64,000 bases of DNA. Origin: Moritella sp. 5. Lineage in GTDB: Bacteria > Pseudomonadota > Gammaproteobacteria > Enterobacterales > Moritellaceae. The notes under the pieces were generated by a model. The model did no database searches and had not been told where the DNA came from. It saw nothing but the letters and a program-made list of their open reading frames with translations. The first letter of the stretch is position 1; each line of letters opens with the position of its first letter. The DNA is taken from assembly GCF_018219455.1 (NCBI RefSeq), contig NZ_CP056122.1, positions 496,001 through 560,000 on the forward strand, in the 5' to 3' direction. The position numbers and the translations under genes are program-made. Of the stretch, positions 44,178-57,855 are shown piece by piece.

Positions 44178-44469
44178 CCAGCATAAAGCGGCAATAAAGA
44201 CGTTGTTTTTATTGCCTCTTCAAAGATATATAACAGAATTGGGGGGCTGTTAGAATCAAACACACCTTTGTTTATAGCTGGAATCGAGGTAGGTAACGAT
44301 AATGTTACGGCTGTGTACATTGCCTGGCTGTTTTTAAGTTGCTGTTTTAACTGTTGTTTTATGTGCACCTCGGTTTGGTCATAAACTTACGTAATTTAAT
44401 TACATTGGTTGCGTAAGTTTATTACAGTTATTCATCACAACTATAAGTGAGATAATACGATTTAACCTA

Positions 44470-45063
44470 TTAATCCATTAACCCATGATTAAGTGCATAT
44501 TGGATTAACTCGGCACTAGTTTTTGCATTGATCAATTTCATAATCGAATATTTATGAAATTCGACAGTGCGCGGTGAAATAAACAGTTCATCTGCGACTT
44601 GGCGTGCAGATTTCCCCTGTGCTAATAGACGTAATACGCTGATTTGACGAGATGATAATTGTGGTTTATCGGTATTTACTGAAATAGAGGTCGAGATATA
44701 TTCATTTCCCGCCAATACTTGGTTAACCGCTTCGATTAAGCTTTCGCTCGCCTCATGCTTGAGTACATAACCTTTTGCGCCAGCAGCCATCGCACTTTCG
44801 GCATATTCTTGTTCGTCATGCATCGTGAGACAAATAATTTTCACGGTTTTATTAATCCGCTTTAACGCCGCAATAGCCGCGATCCCGGTCATGTCTGGCA
44901 TGCTAATATCGGTGATCACTAAATCCGGCTGATGCTGTTTGACCTGTTCGATCAATTCTAAGCCATCTTTGGCAATTGCTAAAATTTGATGCTCAGGTTG
45001 TAAAATACTGGCGATGCCTTGCGCTACAATCAGATGATCATCGGCTAAAACTATATTACTCAT
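44470..45063 (-). CDS. NarL/FixJ-family response regulator
   Basis: A 197-residue transcription factor. The receiver domain has acidic residues Asp8 and Asp9, phosphoacceptor Asp52 (VITDISMPDMTG) and the conserved Lys in YVLKHEASES. The LuxR-type helix-turn-helix at the end reads LLAQGKSARQVADELFISPR followed by TVEFHKYSIM. Its start overlaps the end of the kinase gene by 8 bases, so the two are a cognate pair. It probably acts on the divergent YibI/YibH-like genes, which is inference from position. Confidence 0.92.
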   Translation of the reverse strand: MSNIVLADDHLIVAQGIASILQPEHQILAIAKDGLELIEQVKQHQPDLVITDISMPDMTGIAAIAALKRINKTVKIICLTMHDEQEYAESAMAAGAKGYVLKHEASESLIEAVNQVLAGNEYISTSISVNTDKPQLSSRQISVLRLLAQGKSARQVADELFISPRTVEFHKYSIMKLINAKTSAELIQYALNHGLMD

Positions 45064-46258
45064 AATATTCCTTTAAGGTCGGGATCATGATATCAACGAT
45101 AAAACCGCCATCTTCTGGAGAGGTGAACGCAGCTGTACCGTTAAATAATTGCGCGCGTTCTTGAATGCTGATTAATCCGATACTGCCTCTTGTTTGGTTT
45201 AAATCCAGGTTGCAACCAATCCCGTCGTCGATAATTTGAAAGTGAAGATTACCTTTATTGTGTTGCATCAATACAAATACAGCAGATGCTTGCGCATGCT
45301 TAGTAACGTTGTTTAATGTTTCTTGTAATATGCGGTAAAGATTGAGAGATAGCTCTTTATTAAGGGTCGGAATAGGGTCGAATAAAGTTTGTATATCAAT
45401 ATCTTTGATTGTTGATATGCGTCGACATTCTGCTTTTAATGCGGTGATTAAACCGAGATCCTCTAAGATCGCAGGGTGTAACGATCGTGATAAGGCTTGC
45501 ATATCTTTAGCCAAATGTTGGATCTCGTGGTGTAGTGCATTTGCGGATTGTTTGTCACTGTCGATAGTCAAGGTTTGCGAAAGCGATGATGCTTTAATGG
45601 TTAATAGCGCCATGCGTTGCGAGAAATTATCATGCAATTCACGAGATAACAGCCGACGTTCGGTTTCTTGGCTATCCATTAAATGGTGAGATAATAGCTC
45701 GAGCTTCTCATTTTTATGCTGAAGTTTTTCCCAATAGGCGTAACGCTCGTAAGTGCATGCGAGGATCTGGCCAAAACTCCGGAACCCTGTGATGGTGTCT
45801 TCATGCCAATGCACCGGTTCGATATAGCGGCTAGCAGTAATACCACCCCAAATACGGCCACGCACACGAAAGGGCACGACAATATGAGAAATAATACCTT
45901 CCATATTTTTGAGCAGCAATTCATCATGATTGATAATATCGAGCAGATTACCTTCTGCAATAATGAGTTCGCCTTTACTTAACTGCTCTAGATAAGGTGA
46001 GTAGAGTCCCTGTGCCGGTAAAGAAACGGGGTTGTAACCAGGAGCCGCAACAGCAAGTGCGCCTTCAAAGCGATTATCTGGCGTTAAACGAACCAACGAC
46101 ATGCGTTGAACTTGGATGTAAGGCAAAAAAGCAGTTAGCGAAGACTCAATCGCAGTCAGTAAGTCGACGGTATCGTTTTCCAATAACCAATTGGAAACCT
46201 CAAAGGTAAATTGTTCGATACTTAAGTCAGTCTCATTTATGTTGGGCAGCTCCCGCAT
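45056..46258 (-). CDS. Cytoplasmic GAF-domain sensor histidine kinase (NarX/HisKA_3 type)
   Basis: A 400-residue kinase without membrane helices or signal peptide. An N-terminal GAF domain (about 30-175) is followed by a coiled linker, the HisKA_3 box RRLLSRELHDNFSQRMALL with His209, and an ATPase domain with LYRILQETLNNVTKHAQA and DDGIGCNLD. The ATG at 46256-46258 has AAGGA eight bases upstream; an ATG 15 codons earlier has none. The soluble GAF sensor suggests an intracellular small-molecule or redox signal. It pairs with the overlapping response-regulator gene. Confidence 0.9.
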   Translation of the reverse strand: MRELPNINETDLSIEQFTFEVSNWLLENDTVDLLTAIESSLTAFLPYIQVQRMSLVRLTPDNRFEGALAVAAPGYNPVSLPAQGLYSPYLEQLSKGELIIAEGNLLDIINHDELLLKNMEGIISHIVVPFRVRGRIWGGITASRYIEPVHWHEDTITGFRSFGQILACTYERYAYWEKLQHKNEKLELLSHHLMDSQETERRLLSRELHDNFSQRMALLTIKASSLSQTLTIDSDKQSANALHHEIQHLAKDMQALSRSLHPAILEDLGLITALKAECRRISTIKDIDIQTLFDPIPTLNKELSLNLYRILQETLNNVTKHAQASAVFVLMQHNKGNLHFQIIDDGIGCNLDLNQTRGSIGLISIQERAQLFNGTAAFTSPEDGGFIVDIMIPTLKEYYE

Positions 46259-46437
46259 ATGCAGCGTCCTTATTACGTTTAAGGTATATGTCATTTGTGT
46301 CATTACAGTAATATATTATGGGCTTTCTGCGTACTATTTGGCTATAAAAAAATAGTTGATATGCGTAAACCTAGCAATTCTACGAGTACCTTTTCACTTC
46401 CTTTCCCGAATATAATCGATCTCATTATTGTTATTTA

Positions 46438-46455
46438 CTTTAGGCCTAATTTGTA
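46438..46455. promoter_or_regulatory. Palindrome-containing motif upstream of the DUF3302 gene
   Basis: CTTTAGGCCTAATTTGTA contains the palindrome TTAGGCCTAA and is 17 of 18 identical to 49617-49634. It lies 32 bases before the GTG start and between the divergent kinase and DUF3302 genes. A shared regulator is possible. Confidence 0.4.
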
Positions 46456-46487
46456 GGTACTAAGCTAGCTAATTAAGGAATTAACCT

Positions 46488-46796
46488 GTGAGTTTAATAT
46501 CTATGCCTTTTGTAGGCACTGGCTTTGATACGGGATTACATATTGTTGCTGCTGTTGTGCTTATCGGAACTGTGGCTGCTGCAGGAATTGGTTTTTGGAA
46601 GTTTCATGAGGTGCCTATTCATCAGGCGCATAAAAATAGCCATCAACAATTAACCTTGATCACGACATTAACTTGGGTCGGGTTTATTTGGCATTGGGTG
46701 TGGGTACTTGCGGTGATTATTGCGTTTGTTGATGCAGAACAAGCCATTGCAAAAGTACGAGATATTTGGAAGTCAGAGGGGAATAACGCATGCTAG
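46488..46796 (+). CDS. DUF3302 (YibI/YiaW-like) inner-membrane protein
   Basis: A 102-residue protein with two membrane helices (LHIVAAVVLIGTVAAAGIGF and a second at about 58-82, IWHWVWVLAVIIAFVD). It begins at GTG 46488 with AAGGA eight bases upstream. It overlaps the following HlyD-type gene by 7 bases, the same pairing as yibI-yibH and yiaW-yiaV in E. coli. Its role is unknown; a partner for the secretion-type protein is inferred. The divergent two-component genes probably control it. Confidence 0.85.
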   Translation: MSLISMPFVGTGFDTGLHIVAAVVLIGTVAAAGIGFWKFHEVPIHQAHKNSHQQLTLITTLTWVGFIWHWVWVLAVIIAFVDAEQAIAKVRDIWKSEGNNAC

Positions 46797-48013
46797 AAGG
46801 GTTAGCTGTCTGGGCATTCCTTATTTATCTATTACGGTTAATTGGTATGCCATGGAATAAATATTCTAAGAGCTTTGCCTATATAGGTGGATCCGCGTGG
46901 TTGTTATTCGTCTGGGTTGGTTTAATTACTTATACACCAATGGATTTGTCGGGTGGTTCATTAGTGCAGTCGCCACATATTCAGTTACGCCCTGGTTCAA
47001 CGCAGGTGACCGGCAACATTAAAACGATCTATGTTAAACCGAATCAAACAGTCACCAAAGGTCAGCTTATTTATGAACTTGAAGATCAGGTTTATCAGAT
47101 CGCACTGAATAAGTCTGCTGCGCAAGTGAAGAGTGCTGAAGTTGCGTTAACATCGTCATTAGATGATGTGCGTATTAATGAATCTAAATACGCGATCTCG
47201 AATAAAGAGATAAAGATCAACCTCGATCAACAAGCTGAAATAGACGTCGATATGAATTGGAAGAAGACGACATTGCAGCGCTATATTGATCAAAACAAAG
47301 TGGCTGCATTTACCATCACTGAAAGTAAGTTAGATGAGCAGAAAACTGCGGTACAAGTTGCGGAAGCTAAATTGACAGTGTTGCAATCTCAAGCTGAAAA
47401 ATTAGTACTAAGTGCACAACAAGCCCAGCTTAATACTATCAAATCCAAACATGCTGTGAATAGTCGTAAAGCTGATTTAGCCAATCAAACCGCAGTGTAC
47501 GCACAAGCGCAGTGGAATTTAGAAAATACTCGTGTGTATGCGCCAGCCGATGGTTATTTAACAAATTTTATTATTCGTGAAGGTCAATACATAGGTGCGA
47601 TGCCACGTATTCAAATGTATACCAATGAAAAATACGTACTAATGCGTGTTAACCACCAAGCCATTCGCAATATCAAAGTTGGCCAAGGTGCAGAGTTTGC
47701 GTCCGCGGTTTACCCTGGTCATATTTTTGCTGCTGAAGTGGAAGGAATTATAGAAGCGACAGGCGAAGCGCAAGGTTCATTGCTGGCAAGAGAAACCTCG
47801 GTTCGAGTTACCACTGGACAGAATGTAATGAATAAACATCATTTTGTGCGTCTAAAACTGATTGAGACCGAGGATTATGACATTCCCGTTGGCGCTGTTG
47901 GTTTAGCCTGGATCAGTGGTGTGAAACCCATTGGTTTTCTTGGTTTCTTAGATGTTATTCGCGGTATTATTATTCGGATGAAATCACAAATATATTATTT
48001 CTACACCATGTAA
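46790..48013 (+). CDS. HlyD/EmrA-family membrane-fusion protein (YibH/YiaV-like)
   Basis: A 407-residue adaptor with a membrane helix near 28-50 (IGGSAWLLFVWVGLITY), a first half-lipoyl segment (TGNIKTIYVKPNQTVTKGQL), a long coiled-coil hairpin (about 105-245) and a second half-lipoyl/beta-barrel part (NTRVYAPADGYLTNFIIREG). Such proteins span the periplasm in efflux or secretion systems. No transporter or TolC partner is encoded here. It is coupled to the DUF3302 gene, and a perfect terminator follows. Confidence 0.9.
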   Translation: MLEGLAVWAFLIYLLRLIGMPWNKYSKSFAYIGGSAWLLFVWVGLITYTPMDLSGGSLVQSPHIQLRPGSTQVTGNIKTIYVKPNQTVTKGQLIYELEDQVYQIALNKSAAQVKSAEVALTSSLDDVRINESKYAISNKEIKINLDQQAEIDVDMNWKKTTLQRYIDQNKVAAFTITESKLDEQKTAVQVAEAKLTVLQSQAEKLVLSAQQAQLNTIKSKHAVNSRKADLANQTAVYAQAQWNLENTRVYAPADGYLTNFIIREGQYIGAMPRIQMYTNEKYVLMRVNHQAIRNIKVGQGAEFASAVYPGHIFAAEVEGIIEATGEAQGSLLARETSVRVTTGQNVMNKHHFVRLKLIETEDYDIPVGAVGLAWISGVKPIGFLGFLDVIRGIIIRMKSQIYYFYTM

Positions 48014-48020
48014 GTATAAT

Positions 48021-48045
48021 AAAAAGGCGTCATTGACGCCTTTTT
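48021..48045. terminator. Bidirectional terminator between the HlyD-type gene and nhaD
   Basis: The perfect arms AAAAAGGCGTCA and TGACGCCTTTTT are almost contiguous, with flanking A and T runs. Confidence 0.88.
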
Positions 48046-48061
48046 ATATACATAGCTTAAC

Positions 48062-49309
48062 TTAACTATAAAGGTAATGAGCAAAAAGTAGTGTTAATGC
48101 ATACCCACAGGTATAAGACAAAAAGAGTGCTGGTACATATTTTAAGTAACTAACAAAAGTGAGTTCTTTCACTTTACTCATCGCAATAATACCAGAAGCA
48201 GAGCCTATCACGAGTAGTGATCCGCCCACACCAACGGAGTAAGTTAATCCAAGCCAATCTGGTGTTGTTAATGAAGGGTTTGCTTTTAATAATGCAGCGG
48301 TTAAAGGTACGTTATCTAATAGTGCAGAACCTATACCTGTTACAAAATTAGAAAGACTAGGGTTAAACTGGGCATAGGCTTGCGTTAGTAGATCTAGCGT
48401 GCCAATTTCTTTTAGCATTCCAACTAATAATAAGATTCCAAGGAAAAAGAGTAACGTGTCAAATTCGACTTGACGAATATACTCGAGCATTCTAAGTTCT
48501 TCTTTATTACTGCGAGCCATATGTCCAACAAGAAACATAATGGAAAGGCCCGTCAAGAAAGTAAGTACAGGGGGAACGCCAAATAAAATATTAAGTAGCA
48601 TCGTCATTACAATTGTTGAAAAGAAGATGAGTGCAATTATAATATCGATTCTCTGAATATCACGCTGTATTGGAGTTGTAGATACCTCACCTTTCACGTT
48701 TAGGGACAATAATACTGTAAGTAACATGACACTTATTGCTGCTGGAATAAAAAGCATCAATAGTTCAGACATTGATACATGGCCACCAAGAAATATCATC
48801 AAAGTTGTTACATCACCAGTGATGAGAGATACGCCCCCTGAATTCACCGCAAAGATGATTAATACCGCCATACGCTGTTTCATTTGGCTGTTTAATTTGA
48901 AGGTGGTCAGTAAGCCTAAAGAGACAAGTGTTGCCGTCACGTTATCGCATATGGCAGATAAAAATAATGAAAATAACGCAACTTGCAGCATTAACATTCG
49001 CACTGATACACGTTGTGGAAATAATTTTTGAACAATTATTTGAATCATGCCTTTCGCATTTAAATAAGCCACAAAAGTCATTGTCGACATTAGAAATAAC
49101 CAAAGTGTGGCTATCTCTAATAGGTTTTCATTTAATCGCGCTTCAATTATTTTTTCATGGTTTGGATCTACCGCGGCCATGAAAAGTATAATCCAAGAGA
49201 TACAGCCTAAGAACAAGGTTGTTTTTGCTTTATTGATATGAGTGATTTCTTCAAATACGATACTCAATAATGCAAGTATGGCAAGTGATATTAACAATGT
49301 GTACAGCAT
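48062..49309 (-). CDS. nhaD: NhaD-type sodium/proton antiporter
   Basis: A 415-residue inner-membrane antiporter with about eleven or twelve helices. Family marks are SAICDNVTATLVSLGLLTTF, FAVNSGGVSLITGDVTTLMI, ALLDNVPLTAALL and GGSLLVIGSASGIIAMSKV, the paired DN and GD/GS loops of the ion-transporter superfamily. NhaD expels sodium or lithium and is common in marine and halophilic bacteria. The ATG at 49307-49309 is preferred over a TTG four codons upstream. Two related AT-rich repeats lie in front of the gene. Confidence 0.88.
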   Translation of the reverse strand: MLYTLLISLAILALLSIVFEEITHINKAKTTLFLGCISWIILFMAAVDPNHEKIIEARLNENLLEIATLWLFLMSTMTFVAYLNAKGMIQIIVQKLFPQRVSVRMLMLQVALFSLFLSAICDNVTATLVSLGLLTTFKLNSQMKQRMAVLIIFAVNSGGVSLITGDVTTLMIFLGGHVSMSELLMLFIPAAISVMLLTVLLSLNVKGEVSTTPIQRDIQRIDIIIALIFFSTIVMTMLLNILFGVPPVLTFLTGLSIMFLVGHMARSNKEELRMLEYIRQVEFDTLLFFLGILLLVGMLKEIGTLDLLTQAYAQFNPSLSNFVTGIGSALLDNVPLTAALLKANPSLTTPDWLGLTYSVGVGGSLLVIGSASGIIAMSKVKELTFVSYLKYVPALFLSYTCGYALTLLFAHYLYS

Positions 49310-49767
49310 AAGGGGTTCCAAAAAGTATTGGTGTTATAGAAACGAGAGTGAGACCCTATATTAACTTAATCCTAAAAGATTAACCTACATCAAGTTAATC
49401 CTTAAAATATTAAGTTATGAGATATAAATCGGATGTTTATTGTCTATAGGCTAATTAGTATGCTGAAGTTACACGTAGATCGTAGTGATAAATCAGTTTG
49501 GTATAACGAATGAGGCTTATAAACGACCATCTGTAAATATGTCGCTATTATCACTTATGATTATGTTCTGAATATTGTGATTATTCGTTCTACTTGTTCT
49601 GTGTATGATACAGAGCCTTTAGGCCTAAATTGTATCATGCGCTAGAAATACAGAATAAAACTGTACGTAAATGTGAGAACTGAGATCTAGGTGTCGTTAT
49701 CAATTGGGCTCAGTGATTCGCGTTAACCTATACTCAATTGGTGGGATCATTGGAGATGGGTTTAACT
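49310..49767. other. Divergent region between nhaD and the DUF924 gene
   Basis: A 458-base region without a gene. It contains two similar blocks, AACTTAATCCTAAAAGATTA at 49363 and AAGTTAATCCTTAAAATATT at 49392, close to nhaD, and a nested inverted repeat at 49605-49638 nearer the DUF924 gene. Confidence 0.5.
49605..49638. promoter_or_regulatory. Nested inverted repeat upstream of the DUF924 gene
   Basis: The outer arms ATGATACA (49605-49612) and TGTATCAT (49631-49638) enclose the perfect palindrome TTTAGGCCTAAA (49618-49629). The inner motif is shared with 46438-46455. It looks like a two-tier operator or a cruciform; the function is unknown. Confidence 0.5.
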
Positions 49768-50304
49768 ATGTATAAAGAAGTGATTAAGTTTTGGTTTGAA
49801 GAGGTTAATCCAGCCAAGTGGTGGGTTAAGGACATTGAGTTCGATCGGACAATTGTAACTCGATTTAGTGAGTTTCATAAGCGTGCGATTGCAGGTGAAT
49901 TATTTCATTGGCGCCGAAGTGCTGAAGGACGGTTAGCAGAAATCATCATTTTGGATCAATTTTCGCGCAATATGTACCGTGATACGTCGCGTGCATTTAT
50001 CTATGACAATATGGCGTTAGCGCTTGCCCAAGAAGCTATCGCGAATGGTGCAGATAAAGAACTCTCGCAGCTGCAATGCAGCTTTCTTTATTTGCCTTTT
50101 ATGCATAGCGAATCATCAGTGATTCATCAACAAGCGGTATTTTTATATCAAGGTAATGATATTCAAACTAACCTTGAATTTGAATTACAACACCAAGCGA
50201 TTATTGAACAGTTTGGTCGCTATCCTCATCGTAATAATATTTTAGGCCGAGAATCGACAACCGAAGAACTGGCGTTTCTCGATACCCCTGGTTCAAGTTT
50301 TTAG
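49768..50304 (+). CDS. DUF924 family protein
   Basis: A 178-residue soluble, mostly helical protein (TPR-like fold) of unknown function. The start MYKEVIKFWFEEVNPAKWWV and the marks ILDQFSRNMYRDTSRAF, LPFMHSESSVIHQQAVFLY and FGRYPHRNNILGRESTTEE are those of DUF924. The conserved His, Ser and Glu suggest an enzyme, but no reaction is known. The ATG at 49768 is chosen because the protein then begins at the family start; upstream ATGs at 49756 and a TTG/GTG region are less likely. It is convergent with the chemoreceptor gene. Confidence 0.82.
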   Translation: MYKEVIKFWFEEVNPAKWWVKDIEFDRTIVTRFSEFHKRAIAGELFHWRRSAEGRLAEIIILDQFSRNMYRDTSRAFIYDNMALALAQEAIANGADKELSQLQCSFLYLPFMHSESSVIHQQAVFLYQGNDIQTNLEFELQHQAIIEQFGRYPHRNNILGRESTTEELAFLDTPGSSF

Positions 50305-50318
50305 TGTCTAGGTCTAGT

Positions 50319-52256
50319 TTAGGTAAAGATACTTAATATCTGCTGAACTTGTGTCGATACCTGTTGTTGTGCTGACAGGGTTTTATTATGCGTGTCTTCA
50401 CTGTGATTTTTCAGCGCCTGCATTTGATCATTTACGACACTAATATAGCGGACTTGCTGATGGGTATTATGACGACTATTTGCCGCATTTTGTTGTGACT
50501 GTTCAGATTGCTGAATGACGCTATTAATTTGTTTGTGCATGTCCTGCGCATTATCTAGCTGTTGTTGGCAGCGCTGTGCGATATGAACAATTTCATGTTC
50601 GAGTGATGTGCTCGAACTATTTAATTGAGTGAGAAAACTGCTGATTTGTTCCAGTGCTTGTTGGGTTTTTTTTGACAAATTACGTACCTCGTCGGCGACG
50701 ACTGCAAAACCATGTCCTTTCTCTCCTGCCCGTGCAGCTTCAATTGCCGCGTTGAGTGCCAATAAATTGGTTTGATCGGCGATATGATGAATCGAAGCGA
50801 CAATAGTTTCGACATTTTCCATGTTGGTATTTAAGGCTTTAATGGCTTTTAAGCTGTCAGTTCCGGCTTGCTGTGTCTGCTGAGTAGCCAAGCTGAAATC
50901 GATAATCTGACTCGCTGCTTTATGCATTTTTTGATTCGTTTGCTGGGTTAAGTCATGCACCGACTGGGTTTCGGTATCGATTTGCTGTGCTAATTCATTA
51001 ACTGCTGAGACGCCACTGCTTATATCACCAATGGTACCACTGCTTGCTTGTGAGTATTGGCTAATGGATTGGAAATCATCTTGTAGCGAATTTAACGCAT
51101 GAGTAACTTGCTCTACTTGGTTGAGTTTAGCGACTTGCTCTTGTTTAACGTTATCAAGTAGCTGATTAAAGTGTAAGGCGATTAAACCTATTTCACTTTT
51201 ATTATCGGCAAAGGCCAGGCGTTCACGGGTATTGCTTTGAACTAGAGAGGCGAGGGCTTTATCTAGTTTAATTAACGGTTTTACCACCCAATATTTCTGA
51301 GAGTAAAACAGACTAATACCAAATAAGATCAAACTGAGTGCGATCACCGCAAGGTATAAATAGGTGTTTTGTCTTTGTGTGCTGGCATAGTCATTAACTG
51401 GTTTCTCTAACGCTAAGATAGCGGCTTGAATATTACTGATTGCCGTTAAAACGAGTTGTTGGTTATCTGTTTGTTCAGAAAGGACGGTTTTAGTATTCAA
51501 TAGTTCTTTTGGATAACGGCTAATAAGGCTATTTAGTTCATTGGTAACATCAACAATTGATATAGTTTCTTCATCTTCCTCGTCATTTAAGAAGTTATCA
51601 TCTTCAATCGTTAGTTCAGTGCTGGAGTCATAATGGCGCAGTTGGGACAGTTCACTAATCAGTAGAGCGGTTTCTTTTACTAGGATCAACAACTCTTGCC
51701 ATTGTGATGTTTGTAACTGATTAAAGTAGCGCTGGCGTTGGTTGGTTAAATGCGCGAGGCTAGCCTGAATATCACTGATGAGGATGAGGTCTTGTTGACG
51801 TAACGGTATCTTATTTTCTAATAATTGGCGCTTTAATAGCGATAAATTGTCCGCGAGTTCTTTTTCGTTAAAATTCAGTAGCTGAAAATGATCAGAGGCA
51901 AATTTACCCGACGAACGTAAAGGACCTTCAACAAGGCCTGCAAATTGATGGAGTTCTTTGTTTAATGTAGAGGTATTAATGGCACTGGCCAGTTGCTTAA
52001 GTGAAGTGATTAACTGACTGATAATTTGTTCGGACTGTTGTAAATCGGCAGTATTACCTTGCTGTAAGTAATCTGAGATTGAGTGGTTTAGTTTAATAGT
52101 GACTTGTTCTTTCATTTGCGCAAACATCGAATTTTGGTATTCAAGACGATTAAGCTGCTGGTGGCTACCGTAAAGGGTATAGGTCATTAAGAGTGAAAGA
52201 CAGATTAAAGTAAGGGAACTGATTCGAGAAAGAGTCGTGATACGCAAGGTCATCAT
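50319..52256 (-). CDS. Methyl-accepting chemotaxis protein
   Basis: A 645-residue chemoreceptor. Helix 1 is at about 10-28; a roughly 270-residue helical periplasmic sensor follows, then helix 2 at about 300-320 ([20 protein letters not shown]), HAMP (to about 375) and a signalling domain whose tip reads [18 protein letters not shown]. There is no NWETF-type tail for CheR/CheB. The periplasmic domain holds an unusually acidic stretch ([16 protein letters not shown]) near residue 220. The ligand is unknown. It is divergent from the rRNA operon. Confidence 0.92.
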   Translation of the reverse strand: MMTLRITTLSRISSLTLICLSLLMTYTLYGSHQQLNRLEYQNSMFAQMKEQVTIKLNHSISDYLQQGNTADLQQSEQIISQLITSLKQLASAINTSTLNKELHQFAGLVEGPLRSSGKFASDHFQLLNFNEKELADNLSLLKRQLLENKIPLRQQDLILISDIQASLAHLTNQRQRYFNQLQTSQWQELLILVKETALLISELSQLRHYDSSTELTIEDDNFLNDEEDEETISIVDVTNELNSLISRYPKELLNTKTVLSEQTDNQQLVLTAISNIQAAILALEKPVNDYASTQRQNTYLYLAVIALSLILFGISLFYSQKYWVVKPLIKLDKALASLVQSNTRERLAFADNKSEIGLIALHFNQLLDNVKQEQVAKLNQVEQVTHALNSLQDDFQSISQYSQASSGTIGDISSGVSAVNELAQQIDTETQSVHDLTQQTNQKMHKAASQIIDFSLATQQTQQAGTDSLKAIKALNTNMENVETIVASIHHIADQTNLLALNAAIEAARAGEKGHGFAVVADEVRNLSKKTQQALEQISSFLTQLNSSSTSLEHEIVHIAQRCQQQLDNAQDMHKQINSVIQQSEQSQQNAANSRHNTHQQVRYISVVNDQMQALKNHSEDTHNKTLSAQQQVSTQVQQILSIFT

Positions 52257-52527
52257 CCTGATAAGCTATCTATGTTGATGCATTGCAGTCTAAAAGCGAA
52301 AGATGACAGTTATATGAATATTGTTTTGTTTATCTATGTTTAGAGTAATTACATAGATTAGTGACTATTTCTACCATTATATGATGCTGAGCTCGCTGTT
52401 AGCAGCGACTATTTTCTATAATAAGACTATTTTTGTCATTGTTCACGACTAAAAAGTCTTTAAATGTTACGTTTTGAGTGTTTTTTAGTCTAATCAAGTG
52501 AAAATATCATAAAGTTTAGTAAATCAC

Positions 52528-52555
52528 TTGCCAATGGAGCCCTGTTGTCTATAAT
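52528..52555 (+). promoter_or_regulatory. Sigma-70 promoter of the rRNA operon
   Basis: TTGCCA (52528-52533) and TATAAT (52550-52555) with a 16-base spacer, the short spacing typical of rrn promoters. A GC-rich stretch soon after the start site (GACACGGCAACAGCC) is compatible with a stringent-control discriminator. Confidence 0.85.
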
Positions 52556-52588
52556 CCATCCCACTGACACGGCAACAGCCGCTCAGTA

Positions 52589-52600
52589 TGCTCTTTAACA
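52589..52600 (+). promoter_or_regulatory. boxA antitermination site in the rrn leader
   Basis: TGCTCTTTAACA matches the rrn boxA consensus TGCTCTTTAACA that recruits NusB/NusE. It lies 34 bases after the -10 box. Confidence 0.9.
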
Positions 52601-52704
52601 ATTTATTCAAGCAATCTGTGTGAGCACTTGCAGAGATATAATGACCAAAAATTATATCAATGTAATTGTGAACATTAAATTAAATCGAAAGATTTGGTTT
52701 TATA

Positions 52705-52728
52705 AACAACAAACTTCGGTTTGTTGTT
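52705..52728 (+). other. UUCG-capped hairpin in the rrn leader
   Basis: The perfect arms AACAACAAAC and GTTTGTTGTT are closed by TTCG, an extra-stable tetraloop. It probably aids folding or processing of the precursor. Confidence 0.7.
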
Positions 52729-52785
52729 GAAGTACAGAATTCATTGAGCCGACTTAATCGCTTAGGCGATTAGTCAAAAAACTTT

Positions 52786-54330
<1,545 letters not shown>

Positions 54331-54621
54331 CGTAAAGTTGTTAATTTTTGTAAGTGCCCACACAAATTGCTTGAATAGAAAGTTGAATAGTATGTCTTAC
54401 TAATAGTAAGACGCTAGTAAGCAAAGATAAGCAATCGCTTGTTTATCTTTGCTTTTTAGCAAATTGCTCTTTAAAAATTTGGAAAGCTGAATAAATAAAG
54501 AAGTTCTTAAAACACGTTATTGCTTCGGCAATAACAATATAGTGTTCTTGAGTATTCTTGAGGCGAAAAAAACTAGATAATACCTAGTTATTTCAATTGT
54601 ACGGTCGACTTTAGATTGTAT
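54331..54621 (+). other. 16S-23S spacer without tRNA genes
   Basis: A 291-base spacer. I looked for Ile, Ala and Glu tRNA genes and found no cloverleaf. It contains a second boxA-like site and the stem TTGTATGGTTAAG, which pairs with the sequence flanking the 23S 3' end for RNase III cutting. Confidence 0.8.
54465..54476 (+). promoter_or_regulatory. boxA-like site in the 16S-23S spacer
   Basis: TGCTCTTTAAAA differs from the leader boxA in one base. A spacer boxA is usual ahead of 23S genes. Confidence 0.8.
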
Positions 54622-57514
<2,893 letters not shown>

Positions 57515-57654
57515 TACAAATTAAAGTATGATTAATTGAAATATCGACTTAAGAATTGATTGAACACTACTATTTATCGAAAGATAGGTTTTAAAGACTT
57601 CTTTATTTATAGCTTTTCAGATTTAAAAGATACAACTTGAAAGCAAACCAAATT

Positions 57655-57773
57655 TGCTTGGTGACCATAGTGTTGCGGTACCACCTGATCCCATTCCGAA
57701 CTCAGTAGTGAAACGTAATAACGCCGATGGTAGTGTGGGGCTTCCCCATGTGAGAGTAGGGCATCGCCAAGCG
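57655..57773 (+). rRNA. rrf: 5S ribosomal RNA
   Basis: About 119 bases, with terminal arms TGCTTGG and CCAAGC and the conserved CCGAACTCAGTAGTGAAACG and GGTAGTGTGGGGCTTCCCCA. It follows 23S by 140 bases. Ends are inferred from the E. coli counterpart. Confidence 0.93.
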
Positions 57774-57855
57774 CCAAATTGAGTCGAAAGACTACAATCA
57801 AGGTTTATACCTTGTATAAAGAATAGACTGATGGAAACATTAGCACAGATTGTGC

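Larger units (their letters stand above)
52257..52785 (+). other. rRNA operon promoter and leader region
   Basis: A 529-base region without a protein gene. It holds the rrn promoter (52528-52555), a boxA antitermination site (52589-52600), a UUCG hairpin (52705-52728) and the 5' half of the 16S processing region. The first 270 bases are AT-rich, as expected for an UP element and the divergent chemoreceptor promoter. Confidence 0.7.

Noticed and set aside
44190-44216. Terminator after the glycine symporter
   Set aside because: The GGCAATAAA/TTTATTGCC stem is perfect but no T run follows on either strand, so I did not list it.
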